A stretch of DNA of 64,000 bases from assembly GCA_023439545.1 (NCBI GenBank), contig JAEXNT010000071.1, positions 61,346 through 125,345 on the forward strand, given 5' to 3'. Source of the DNA: Bacillota bacterium. GTDB taxonomy: Bacteria; Bacillota; Clostridia; Acetivibrionales; DTU013. Shown here piece after piece: positions 9,085 to 16,544 of the stretch (positions are counted from its first letter, which is position 1; each line of letters opens with the position of its first letter). Below the pieces are notes generated by a model, which was not told where the DNA came from, did not search any database, and saw only the letters and a list, made by a program, of their open reading frames with translations. A program made the translations under genes and the position numbers.

Positions 9085-10201
9085 ATTTTTTCACATCCTT
9101 GATAAGGCTTTGTTCGCCATCCTCAGTAAATATATTGATTTTATCTGCATTCGGAACAAGGCATATTGAATCGTCTATTGCATAAAACCTTTTCGCGTGG
9201 CCCAAATCCTGAACAAACTCATTGGATAACCTTTCATCCGTAGCCATATTACTGTCAAATATCAATTCATAATTGATGTACTGCCCCAGGAAAGTACTTG
9301 CCTTGATTTTTGCTTTCATTCCTGTGTCTCCCAAAGAAAATTCTTCCGGTCTTATGGAAACAATTACCTTCTGATGGTCTTTGATGTCATCCTTAAGGTT
9401 ATCAACCTGAATCTTATAACCGTCATTGAATTCAACATATTTTTCCGCTTCGTCGATTCTGATTTTACCGCTAAACAGGTTTGAAAAACCTATGAAAGTT
9501 GAAACAAATACATTTGCCGGTCTGGAGTATATATTTCTCGGTCTGCCCACCTGTTGAATAACCCCGTTTTTCATAACTGCAATCCTGTCCGATACAGCCA
9601 GGGCTTCCTCCTGGTCATGGGTAACATAAACAGTTGTAATTCCCACCTTTTTTTGGATATCCCTGATAGCACTGCGCATTTCTACTCTCAGCTTCGCATC
9701 CAGATTAGATAATGGTTCATCCATCAATAATACACTTGGATGGATGACAATCGCCCTTGCCAGGGCTACACGCTGCTGCTGCCCGCCGGACAGCTTTTCG
9801 GGAAGCCGATCCTGATATTCCTCAATTCTGACTACCTTTAATATTTCGTCAACCTTCCGACGTATTTCCTGTTTCGGCAGCTTTCTAAGCTTTAAGCCAT
9901 ACTCTACATTTTGCCTCACGGTTAGGTGAGGGAAAATCGCGTAATTCTGAAACACCATGCCTATATTTCGCTTGTGGGCCGGAATATTGTTGATGACTAT
10001 ATCATCAAATTTTATCTCACCGCCCTCTATGGAATTAAAGCCTGCTATCATTCTCAACAAAGTGGTTTTTCCACACCCGGAAGGTCCAAGTAATGTGAAA
10101 AATTCACCATTTCTAATTTTTACCGAGAGATCGGGAATGACTGTGACTTTCCCATTGTCGAATTTTTTTACGACATTTTCAACATGAATTGCTACGCTCA
10201 T
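9077..10201 (-). CDS. ABC transporter ATP-binding protein (FbpC/PotA-like)
   Basis: The ATPase that drives the importer. Walker A GPSGCGKTT is near residues 38-46, the Q-loop falls in MVFQNYAIFPHLTV, the signature is LSGGQQQR near 138, Walker B is LLMDEPLSNLD near 158, and the H-loop is VYVTHDQEEAL. The C-terminal 130 residues form a TOBE-like domain (FIGFSNLFSGKI onwards), as in the FbpC/PotA/MalK group. The ATG lies 8 bases behind AGGAGGTG. A strong hairpin separates it from the binding-protein gene upstream. Confidence 0.93.
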   Translation of the reverse strand: MSVAIHVENVVKKFDNGKVTVIPDLSVKIRNGEFFTLLGPSGCGKTTLLRMIAGFNSIEGGEIKFDDIVINNIPAHKRNIGMVFQNYAIFPHLTVRQNVEYGLKLRKLPKQEIRRKVDEILKVVRIEEYQDRLPEKLSGGQQQRVALARAIVIHPSVLLMDEPLSNLDAKLRVEMRSAIRDIQKKVGITTVYVTHDQEEALAVSDRIAVMKNGVIQQVGRPRNIYSRPANVFVSTFIGFSNLFSGKIRIDEAEKYVEFNDGYKIQVDNLKDDIKDHQKVIVSIRPEEFSLGDTGMKAKIKASTFLGQYINYELIFDSNMATDERLSNEFVQDLGHAKRFYAIDDSICLVPNADKINIFTEDGEQSLIKDVKKYD

Positions 10202-10218
10202 TTTGCACCTCCTGATTA

Positions 10219-10254
10219 TATAAGCCTACAACATTTTACTGTTGCAGGCTTATA
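10219..10254 (-). promoter_or_regulatory. Intercistronic hairpin between binding-protein and ATPase genes
   Basis: TATAAGCCT plus ACAAC pairs with GTTGC plus AGGCTTATA across an 8-base loop, giving about 13 pairs with one mismatch. No T run follows on the minus strand, so it looks like a processing or stability hairpin that lets the binding protein be made in excess, rather than a terminator. Confidence 0.5.
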
Positions 10255-10297
10255 CAGCATAATTGTATTTTTACTATATTAAAGTTTTATGTCCGAA

Positions 10298-11404
10298 TTA
10301 ATTACTGGTATAAATGTCTTTGAATTTATCCAACCATGCCTGATTGTTGCTTAAAACAGTATTTTGATCAGCTACGATATTATTTATTTCCGTCAATGGC
10401 GTCAAGCCTTGTGCAGCAGGTACGTCACTTCTTACTGAACGTCTGTTAAGCTTGGTGGCTACCAATGTCTGTACATCCTTATCTGTAAGGAAGTCGATGA
10501 ACTTCTTTGCATTTTCCATGTTTTTTGCACCTTTAATAATCTGTACAGTATCAGGAGTCTTTGTCACGCCTTCCTTCATATAGATAATTTTAACTGGCGC
10601 ACCTTCCTCAACATATTTTGATGCATATTCTTCGTGGGTAAAGCCTACGATATACTCTCCGTCAGCGACACCCTTAGGTACTGCTGAGGAACTGCTGAGA
10701 AGCTTTCCGTCAAGATTCGCGCAAATATTTTTGATATACTCCCAGCCTTTATCAGTATCTCCATTGCCCATTGCATAAAGCATATTGACTATATGCTGGA
10801 AGGATGAAGATGATTTCGCTGGATCGGCAAAAGCAATTTTTCCTTTCAGCTTAGGATTCAATACATCAGTATAGCCTTCTATCTTGATATCCCCAAGAAG
10901 CTTTGTATTTACCATAAGGCAGTTAGGCAATACAGAAAAGCGTGTAATCATCCCTTCCGTATTCTTGCAGTCATCCAACAACGCACCCTCGTTAACTGAC
11001 TTGTAAGTTTCAAAAAGATCTTCCTTCGGCACTATGGAGGCTACCGCTCCGCCCCACAAAACATCTCCCAAAGGACTTGCCTGCTCTGTCTCAATTCTCT
11101 TTAACAATTCTCCTGTTCCTGCAGTAACGATTTCTACCTTGACACCCATTTTCGCCTCAAATTCTGAAACAATCGGGTTTATCATATCCTCAGGAGATGC
11201 TGTGTAAATGACCAACGACTTTGTTACCGGTTCCGTTTTCTTATCTTCCGCGGTATTTGTTTGTTCCGCGGTATTTGTTTGTTCCGTGGTATTTGTTTGT
11301 TCTTTTACTATTGTCGTGTCTGGCTTGGCAGGTTCTGTTCCGCCGCAAGCAGCCAATGAAAACATCATGCTTGCTGCTAAAAACATTGCAATGATTTTCC
11401 TCAT
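10298..11404 (-). CDS. Extracellular solute-binding lipoprotein of the ABC importer
   Basis: Captures the importer's ligand outside the membrane. The signal peptide MRKIIAMFLAASMMFSLAAC ends in a lipobox with Cys20, so the mature protein is lipid-anchored. A 45-residue Thr/Glu/Gln-rich linker with the repeated unit TNTAEQ precedes a type-2 periplasmic-binding fold (LVIYTASPEDMINPIVSEFEAKMGV; GDVLWGGAVASI; the final KKFIDFLTDKDVQ), as in ferric-iron and phosphoglycerate/phosphonate binders. The ATG at 11404 lies behind GGAGGG; an upstream TTG lies in that ribosome site. It is first in the operon, with promoter copy B just upstream. Ligand unknown. Confidence 0.9.
   Translation of the reverse strand: MRKIIAMFLAASMMFSLAACGGTEPAKPDTTIVKEQTNTTEQTNTAEQTNTAEDKKTEPVTKSLVIYTASPEDMINPIVSEFEAKMGVKVEIVTAGTGELLKRIETEQASPLGDVLWGGAVASIVPKEDLFETYKSVNEGALLDDCKNTEGMITRFSVLPNCLMVNTKLLGDIKIEGYTDVLNPKLKGKIAFADPAKSSSSFQHIVNMLYAMGNGDTDKGWEYIKNICANLDGKLLSSSSAVPKGVADGEYIVGFTHEEYASKYVEEGAPVKIIYMKEGVTKTPDTVQIIKGAKNMENAKKFIDFLTDKDVQTLVATKLNRRSVRSDVPAAQGLTPLTEINNIVADQNTVLSNNQAWLDKFKDIYTSN
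11246..11299 (-). repeat. Three in-frame 18-bp tandem repeats in the lipoprotein linker
   Basis: Units start at 11246, 11264 and 11282. The first two are identical and the third differs by one base. On the coding strand each encodes six residues of the (A/T)EQTNT type. Because the unit is a multiple of three, slippage changes only the tether length. Confidence 0.9.
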
Positions 11405-11439
11405 ATTTGATCCCTCCAATAAATTTTGTTTATGTACTT

Positions 11440-11506
11440 ATACTACCTACATATTGCCATCCAAACAATCCGACAAAAAAGTATAAATGTCGTATAAAAT
11501 GAACTA
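11440..11506 (-). promoter_or_regulatory. Promoter and shared 45-bp operator, copy B (binding-protein operon)
   Basis: TTGTTT (11463-11468), 17 bases, TAGTAT (11440-11445) on the minus strand, about 35 bases before the binding-protein start. The adjoining 45 bp (11462-11506) carry GTTCATTT at one end and the core TTGTCGGATTGTTT at the other, in exact register with copies A and C. Confidence 0.78.
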
Positions 11507-11542
11507 AGAATTTTTATAAGGAATTAAATACATATGCATCTT

Positions 11543-12676
11543 TCACAATTTCAGCATCTCATACGTAAGATTTCTAATCCTTGGATGGATAACATTATAG
11601 GCATACTCACATTTTCGAACATGCTGCATGTAAAAAATCGCCAAACTGTTTTCAACGTCAATCAATGCATAAGCACCGGCGGCAGAATCCCACCCGAATT
11701 CGCCTATCGGACTACTTGCACCGGATTTCTCCCTTTCAACCAGGGTACGCACACCAAGGCCATAACTATAACCGATTTTTCCGCGCAAGTCGAAATCCTT
11801 TTTGGATATATAATGCAGTTGATCCGAACGCATCTCATCAATATACGTCCTTGAAAGAATTCTATTCCCGTCATTACTTATACCATAGTTGCACATCGCA
11901 TCCAAAAACAACATATAATCATCAACGTTTGATAGTAACCCTGCCCCACCGCTTTCATAATTTGGTGAAAGGACATAGCAATTCTCAGACGACATAAGTT
12001 CGGACGACATGGTATCCATATTGAATAAAAACTGGTCGGACAAATTGCTTTTCCGCTCAGTTGATAATTGGAAGCCTGTGTTTTTCATTCCTAAAGGTTT
12101 AAATATATTTTCATATAGATATATGCCAAATTTCTGGCCGTATACTTCCTCTATTACTGCACCAAGTACATCATGGCTTAAGCTATACTGAAAATGTGTC
12201 CCGGGTTCAAAGTCCAGAGGCTCATCGGCAAGTGCTTCAATAATTTGCCTTGTAGTAGCCTTCCCTTTATTGTCGTTAAGGACTTTCAATATAGATGGAG
12301 CTTCCAAATTGTAATTCATACCGCTTTGCATTGATAGAAGGTGTCTTATGGTCATTTTGTTTTTTGCCTGTTTAACTTCAGAGCCATATTTTACTTTCAG
12401 GTTTTTATATTCCGGTAAGTAATCTGAAACCGGAGCATCAAGACAAATGCTTCCTTTTTCCACTAGCTGCAAGACAGCAGCGCATGTGATAATTTTTGAT
12501 GCCGAGTACAACCAATATGTGTTAGTCCTGGTAAGAGGTTTTGTTTTTGCAGAATCGGCGAAGCCGGAAATGTGGCGAAAAATAGACTTATGTTTATGAT
12601 AAATTACACAGTCACACCCAGGTATACCTAGTTTCTCAAGCGAATCCAAATAATAAGTCAACATTGTTTGATCCAT
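11543..12676 (-). CDS. Serine beta-lactamase-family hydrolase (class C/EstB-like)
   Basis: A 377-residue protein of the beta-lactamase/transpeptidase-like serine hydrolases. The nucleophile motif S-x-x-K is seen as SASK in LYSASKIITCAAV (about residues 58-61). A Tyr motif lies in FQYSLSHDVLGAVIEEVYGQ, and the C-terminal motif is the degenerate FGWDSAAG rather than KTG. There is no signal peptide, so it is probably a cytoplasmic esterase or peptidase of the EstB group, not a resistance enzyme. It has its own promoter with the 45-bp block, and its stop lies only 36 bases before operator copy B. This ties it to the importer regulon, so it may process the imported compound (inference). Confidence 0.82.
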   Translation of the reverse strand: MDQTMLTYYLDSLEKLGIPGCDCVIYHKHKSIFRHISGFADSAKTKPLTRTNTYWLYSASKIITCAAVLQLVEKGSICLDAPVSDYLPEYKNLKVKYGSEVKQAKNKMTIRHLLSMQSGMNYNLEAPSILKVLNDNKGKATTRQIIEALADEPLDFEPGTHFQYSLSHDVLGAVIEEVYGQKFGIYLYENIFKPLGMKNTGFQLSTERKSNLSDQFLFNMDTMSSELMSSENCYVLSPNYESGGAGLLSNVDDYMLFLDAMCNYGISNDGNRILSRTYIDEMRSDQLHYISKKDFDLRGKIGYSYGLGVRTLVEREKSGASSPIGEFGWDSAAGAYALIDVENSLAIFYMQHVRKCEYAYNVIHPRIRNLTYEMLKL

Positions 12677-12703
12677 ATTTTTCCCTCTGAGTTTTTTGCC
12701 TTA

Positions 12704-12770
12704 ATTTTACCTCCATTCCACTTGTCAAACAATCCGACAAACATGCACAATTATACTATTAAATGAACTA
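12704..12770 (-). promoter_or_regulatory. Promoter and shared 45-bp operator, copy C (serine hydrolase)
   Basis: TTGTTT (12727-12732), 17 bases, TAAAAT (12704-12709) on the minus strand, giving a leader of about 20 bases before the hydrolase ATG. The 45-bp block is 12726-12770, again with GTTCATTT and TTGTCGGATTGTTT at the same spacing as the other two copies. Confidence 0.78.
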
Positions 12771-12863
12771 GAGCCGAAAAAAACACCACGCCAAATTTCT
12801 TATCCTTATTATCATGTTTTTTTGACTGCTTCGGTGACGCGCATTTGAATTCTAATCTACTAT

Positions 12864-13883
12864 TTATTCAACTCTTATTTCATCTCTGCCTGACCCGTCG
12901 TCGATCACTTTTATTCTGCCGATATTGTACTTTGACTTGAAATAATAGATATTTGTTCTTTTCTGCCCGACCACGTTGGAAATATTCGAAGCACCCGTCT
13001 TGATGGTTAGTAAACTGCTGCCGGCCAGTTCACGTTCCTCGATTATTTTTTCGATGTGTATCCTGGCCAGTTCTGATTCGACAAGCTGCCTGAATGCAGG
13101 ATGCTCCGGTCCTGCAGCTACATCGGATTCGGAGCCGCTCCGGATATTTTCGGTTGCCTGGAGACCTATACGTATTACTTTGATACCATGCTTTTCGTAC
13201 AGTTCAAGAAGCTCGGCGCAAAGCTTTACAGCTTCCTCGAGCGGCATGGGAGCGTACTTGCCGCCAAGATAAAGCATTTCGAGCGCCGTTCCCTTGATGA
13301 CGAGCACAGGATATATCCTTACTATTTCGGGCGATATCGAAATTACCTGTCTGGCGGTGTAGAGAGCTTTTTCCCTTGTATCACCCGGCAGGCCTGTCAT
13401 TGTCTGTATACCTAGCCTGAAGCCTTTTCGTTTGATAAGTTTTGACGATTCATAAACACAAGCGGCATCATGCCCCCTGCAGCTTGCCCTTAAAACTTCT
13501 TCGTCGAGGCTCTGCACACCGAGTTCGATAGTTCTGACGCCATATTTTTTCAGCATCGCTAGGATATCGTCATCAATACAGTCCGGCCTTGTTGATAAGC
13601 GTATCTCCGACACTCTGCCCGATTTTACGTACTTATAAGCCTCTTTGAGGAGGCCTTCCTGCAACGTCCGGTCGATAGCGGTAAAGCTGCCGCCATAAAA
13701 TGCTATTTCAACGAACGCACCATTTTCGATGGTTGCAAGATGTGATTCAATAATCCCCGGCATCATTTCAGGAGTTATTTCTTCCAGCTGGCCGCTTATC
13801 TTTTTCTGGTTGCAGAAGATACAATCATTCGGGCAGCCCTTATGCGGAACGAAAATAGGAATTATTACGTGCCGGTTCTTCAT
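12864..13883 (-). CDS. Elp3-like radical SAM protein (no acetyltransferase domain)
   Basis: A 339-residue radical SAM enzyme of the Elp3/COG1243 group. The [4Fe-4S] cysteines are C17, C21 and C24 (GCPNDCIFC, CX3CX2C), followed by EIAFYGGSFTAID and an oxygen-independent-coproporphyrinogen-oxidase-like barrel. The C-terminal GNAT domain of true Elp3 is absent. The start overlaps the rnc stop (ATGA), and the rnc-radical SAM-smc order is common in Clostridia. Function not established; tRNA or small-molecule modification is possible. In this genome smc is displaced by the transporter block that follows. Confidence 0.85.
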   Translation of the reverse strand: MKNRHVIIPIFVPHKGCPNDCIFCNQKKISGQLEEITPEMMPGIIESHLATIENGAFVEIAFYGGSFTAIDRTLQEGLLKEAYKYVKSGRVSEIRLSTRPDCIDDDILAMLKKYGVRTIELGVQSLDEEVLRASCRGHDAACVYESSKLIKRKGFRLGIQTMTGLPGDTREKALYTARQVISISPEIVRIYPVLVIKGTALEMLYLGGKYAPMPLEEAVKLCAELLELYEKHGIKVIRIGLQATENIRSGSESDVAAGPEHPAFRQLVESELARIHIEKIIEERELAGSSLLTIKTGASNISNVVGQKRTNIYYFKSKYNIGRIKVIDDGSGRDEIRVE

Positions 13884-14602
13884 TTATTCACCTTGAAATT
13901 ATCAAGCGCGGCTTTTGCTGCAAGCTGCTCGGCCTCTTTCTTGCTTTTTCCCTCACCGGCGCCAAGAGCGTTGTCTCCTACATAGGCCTGAACTACGAAT
14001 ACCTTGTCGTGATCGGGTCCCTTTTCTTCTACTATCCTGTAGGATATCCTCTGTTCGCCCTTTTTCTGGACCAGTTCCTGAAATTGCGTCTTATAGTCTT
14101 TATATAGCTCGTTCGTCGAGATATCGTGAAAAAGTTCGCTCATGATATTGAAAATGAACCCCGACGCCTGCTGCAAGCCGCCGTCAAGATATATCGCACC
14201 TATCAGCGCTTCGAACGCGTCGGATAAAATGGAGGTGCGTGTCCTGCCTCCCGTGTTTTCCTCGCCCTTGCCCAGCATAAGGTAGTTTCCGAGGCCGATT
14301 CTGTTCGCGCATTTCATCAGCGAGCCTTCACAGACTATAGCTGCCCTGGTTTTGGTCAGTTCTCCCTCGGGTAGTGAAGGAAAATTCCTATAAATATAGT
14401 CGCTGGTAACGATATTCAGCACGGCGTCGCCGAGAAACTCAAGCCTCTCGTTGCTGCACAAGCCGTCGCTCTTTTTTTCATTTGCAAAGGAGCTGTGTGT
14501 GAGCGCCAATAAAAGCTTCTTTATATCGCTGAAGGTATAATGGATAACACTCTCGAGCTCTTTCAGCCTTTCGTCATTTTTCACTTCGCAATAACTGCTC
14601 AT
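13880..14602 (-). CDS. rnc: Ribonuclease III
   Basis: Cleaves double-stranded RNA in rRNA maturation and mRNA turnover. The 240 residues show the RNase III signature NERLEFLGDAV at about 51-61, the second catalytic acid region in SILSDAFEALIGAIYLD, and a C-terminal double-stranded RNA-binding domain (about 165-236) ending in GEGKSKKEAEQLAAKAAL. Length and motifs are normal. The ATG lies 4 bases after GGAGGG. It is last in the core fatty-acid cluster order but is separated from fabF by two hairpins, so it is probably a separate transcript with the radical SAM gene. Confidence 0.96.
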   Translation of the reverse strand: MSSYCEVKNDERLKELESVIHYTFSDIKKLLLALTHSSFANEKKSDGLCSNERLEFLGDAVLNIVTSDYIYRNFPSLPEGELTKTRAAIVCEGSLMKCANRIGLGNYLMLGKGEENTGGRTRTSILSDAFEALIGAIYLDGGLQQASGFIFNIMSELFHDISTNELYKDYKTQFQELVQKKGEQRISYRIVEEKGPDHDKVFVVQAYVGDNALGAGEGKSKKEAEQLAAKAALDNFKVNK

Positions 14603-14686
14603 TTCACCCTCCGATTTTTCTGTATTTCCATGATTATTTTACCACATATATAAATTAAAAGCGCATTGATAATCCGGCATTGGATT

Positions 14687-14744
14687 AAAATCACAGGCGC
14701 ATCGAGCGCCTGTGATTTTTGAACAAGACTACGCTATGTTCCAT
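14687..14744. repeat. 58-bp intergenic element, copy 1 (perfect hairpin)
   Basis: Begins with a perfect 13-bp stem (AAATCACAGGCGC / GCGCCTGTGATTT) around ATCGA, followed by TGAACAAGACTACGCTATG and TTCCAT. A second copy with 52 of 58 bases identical lies at 53916-53973. Both copies sit next to terminators between unrelated genes. Confidence 0.8.
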
Positions 14745-14753
14745 AAAAAAAAT

Positions 14754-14781
14754 CAAAGACGGGTCAATTTTCACCCGCCTT
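14754..14781 (-). terminator. Terminator of the fab operon after fabF
   Basis: On the minus strand AAAGGCGGGT and ACCCGTCTTT form a stem with an 8-base loop, followed by GATTTTTTTT. It lies about 35 bases past the fabF stop. Confidence 0.75.
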
Positions 14782-14815
14782 TAATAATTCTTTACAAAAA
14801 TATCGTTGCCTAAAC

Positions 14816-16054
14816 TTATTCTTCGAACTTCTTCAGCACCACCGCAGCGTTATGACCGCCGAAGCCCAGGGCGTTTGAAAGGGCATATTTGATATCGGCC
14901 TTTCTACCCTTGTTCGGAACATAATCAAGATCGCAATCCGGGTCCTGATTGACCAGATTTATTGTCGGCGGCAGAAAGCCCTCCTGCAGAGCCATCGCGG
15001 TAATTATTGCCTCAATGGCTCCGGCAGCGCCCAGCAGATGCCCAGTCATGGATTTGGTCGAACTTACGGCCAGTTTATGCGCATGCTCTCCGAAAACTGC
15101 CTTGATGATCTTTGTTTCACCCACGTCGTTCAAAGGTGTGGAGGTTCCGTGAGCATTTATATAACCTACTTCTTCCGGCTTGATACCCGCATCCTTTATT
15201 GCGAACTCCATCGCTTTTATGCCGCCAAGTCCTTCGGGATCGGGAGCCGTGATATGATAGGCGTCGTTTGTGCAGCCATAGCCCACGATTTCTCCGAGTA
15301 CTTTAGCGCCGCGTTTCCTGGCATGTTCGTATTCTTCTATCACAAGTATGCCTGCGCCCTCGCCCATTATGAAGCCGTCGCGGTCCTTGTCGAAGGGCCT
15401 GCAGGCTGTCAGCGGGTCAGGGTTTGTTGAAAACGCCTTGTTTGAGCAGAAACCGGCAAATGCCATAGGAGTAATGGCTGCTTCCGCACCGCCGGTTACC
15501 ATGATGTCGGCATCGCCGCGTCTGATTACGTTTACCGCGTCTCCGATGGCATTGTTACCTGTTGCGCATGCCGTTACGACACACTCGGCAAAGCCGCGCA
15601 GGTTGTATTCAATGGCAACCCTTCCGACAGCCATATTTGCTATCATCGAGGTTATGAAAAACGGACTCACCCTGCCGGGTCCCTTCGTTTCAAGTATATG
15701 GTGCTGCTCTTCGAAGGTTTCTATTCCGCCTATTCCCGAACCTATGATGGCGCCCGCCCTGAAAGGATCTTCGTTTTCCATGCTCAGGCCGGACATCTCA
15801 AAGGCCATTTTGGCGGCAGCCATAGCATACTGGGTAAATACGTCCATTCTTTTTGCTTCTTTTTTGTCTATATATTCGGTTGGTTCGAAATCCTTTATCT
15901 CCGCGGCAACTTTTGCTTCAAAGTTTGTCGTATCGAACTTCGTTAAGAGGCTGATACCCGACTTTCCTTCTTTTATTGAACTCCAAAAATTTTCAAGGCC
16001 AAGGCCTAATGAGTGAACTACGCCCACGCCTGTTATTACAACTCTTTTATTCAT
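14816..16054 (-). CDS. fabF: 3-oxoacyl-[acyl-carrier-protein] synthase II
   Basis: Condenses malonyl-ACP with growing acyl-ACP in type II fatty acid elongation. The 412 residues show the thiolase-fold catalytic triad: Cys in VVTACATGNNAIGDA (about 163), His in INAHGTSTPLND and His in SMTGHLLGAAGAIEA. The N-terminus RVVITGVGVVHSLG is typical. The ATG follows CAGGAGG. It lies after the acpP terminator, so it needs its own promoter. The 150-bp gap before it contains FapR-like dyads. Confidence 0.97.
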   Translation of the reverse strand: MNKRVVITGVGVVHSLGLGLENFWSSIKEGKSGISLLTKFDTTNFEAKVAAEIKDFEPTEYIDKKEAKRMDVFTQYAMAAAKMAFEMSGLSMENEDPFRAGAIIGSGIGGIETFEEQHHILETKGPGRVSPFFITSMIANMAVGRVAIEYNLRGFAECVVTACATGNNAIGDAVNVIRRGDADIMVTGGAEAAITPMAFAGFCSNKAFSTNPDPLTACRPFDKDRDGFIMGEGAGILVIEEYEHARKRGAKVLGEIVGYGCTNDAYHITAPDPEGLGGIKAMEFAIKDAGIKPEEVGYINAHGTSTPLNDVGETKIIKAVFGEHAHKLAVSSTKSMTGHLLGAAGAIEAIITAMALQEGFLPPTINLVNQDPDCDLDYVPNKGRKADIKYALSNALGFGGHNAAVVLKKFEE

Positions 16055-16091
16055 TGAAAACCTCCTGGCGAATCAAGACTATTAGGATACG

Positions 16092-16131
16092 AATTATTAT
16101 CAGGAAATATATATGAATGATTATTATCAGA
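16092..16131 (-). promoter_or_regulatory. FapR-like operator sequences upstream of fabF
   Basis: On the minus strand the gap holds TTTCCTGATAATAATT (16093-16108), and a second half-like CTGATAATAA lies near 16121-16131. The first resembles the fapR site (TTACCTGATAATA), and both are flanked by TATCCTAAT. A clear -35/-10 pair could not be fixed, so only the operator is claimed. Confidence 0.45.
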
Positions 16132-16179
16132 TGATGTCCGTCAAAAGCCATTTTCCCGGCTGGAGCAATAGTATTCCAT

Positions 16180-16209
16180 AAAAAAAGTCCCTCTTACGGG
16201 ACTTTTTTT
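16180..16209 (-). terminator. Strong terminator after acpP
   Basis: AAAAAAAGTCCC and GGGACTTTTTTT flank a 6-base loop. On the minus strand it ends in seven T. It overlaps the last two bases of the acpP stop codon, so fapR-to-acpP transcription mostly ends here and fabF is transcribed separately. Confidence 0.85.
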
Positions 16210-16435
16210 ATGTGTTATTTTTAATGTAATCTACGGCATCTCCAACAGTCGCTATTTTTTCAGCTTCACTATCGGGAATCTCGATATCGAATTCCTCTTC
16301 AAGAGCCATGATTAATTCAACGATATCAAGTGAATCCGCACCTAAATCATCGATGAAAGAAGATTCCATTGCAACTTCTTCTTCCTCAACACCTAATTGC
16401 TCGACTATAATTTTCTTAACCTTTTCGAAAACCAT
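16208..16435 (-). CDS. acpP: Acyl carrier protein
   Basis: A 75-residue acidic carrier of acyl intermediates. The phosphopantetheine attachment site is Ser35 in DDLGADSLDIVELIMALEE. The start MVFEKVKKII is chosen because the upstream in-frame extension is made from the ribosome site GGAGGAGGTG. Its place between fabG and fabF is standard for the cluster. Confidence 0.97.
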   Translation of the reverse strand: MVFEKVKKIIVEQLGVEEEEVAMESSFIDDLGADSLDIVELIMALEEEFDIEIPDSEAEKIATVGDAVDYIKNNT

Positions 16436-16544
16436 ACATTCACCTCCTCCCAAGGGGGGTAATTTATATATAATAATTCCCCGTAGAAGTTATGCCTGTT
16501 TGCAGTGAATAATTGGCAGGCAGAACTTTCACATAAAGATATTA

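Noticed and set aside
11543..12676. Beta-lactam resistance gene
   Set aside because: No signal peptide, KTG motif degenerate, and control is shared with an importer; better read as an EstB-like cytoplasmic hydrolase.
15348..16016. Long plus-strand ORF opposite fabF
   Set aside because: Opposite strand of a clear core gene, low-complexity Ser/Pro/Ala composition, no ribosome site; shadow frame.
16160..16185. Third copy of the 58-bp element (AGTATTCCATAAAAA resembles its tail)
   Set aside because: Only about 15 bases are similar and they merge into the acpP terminator A run.
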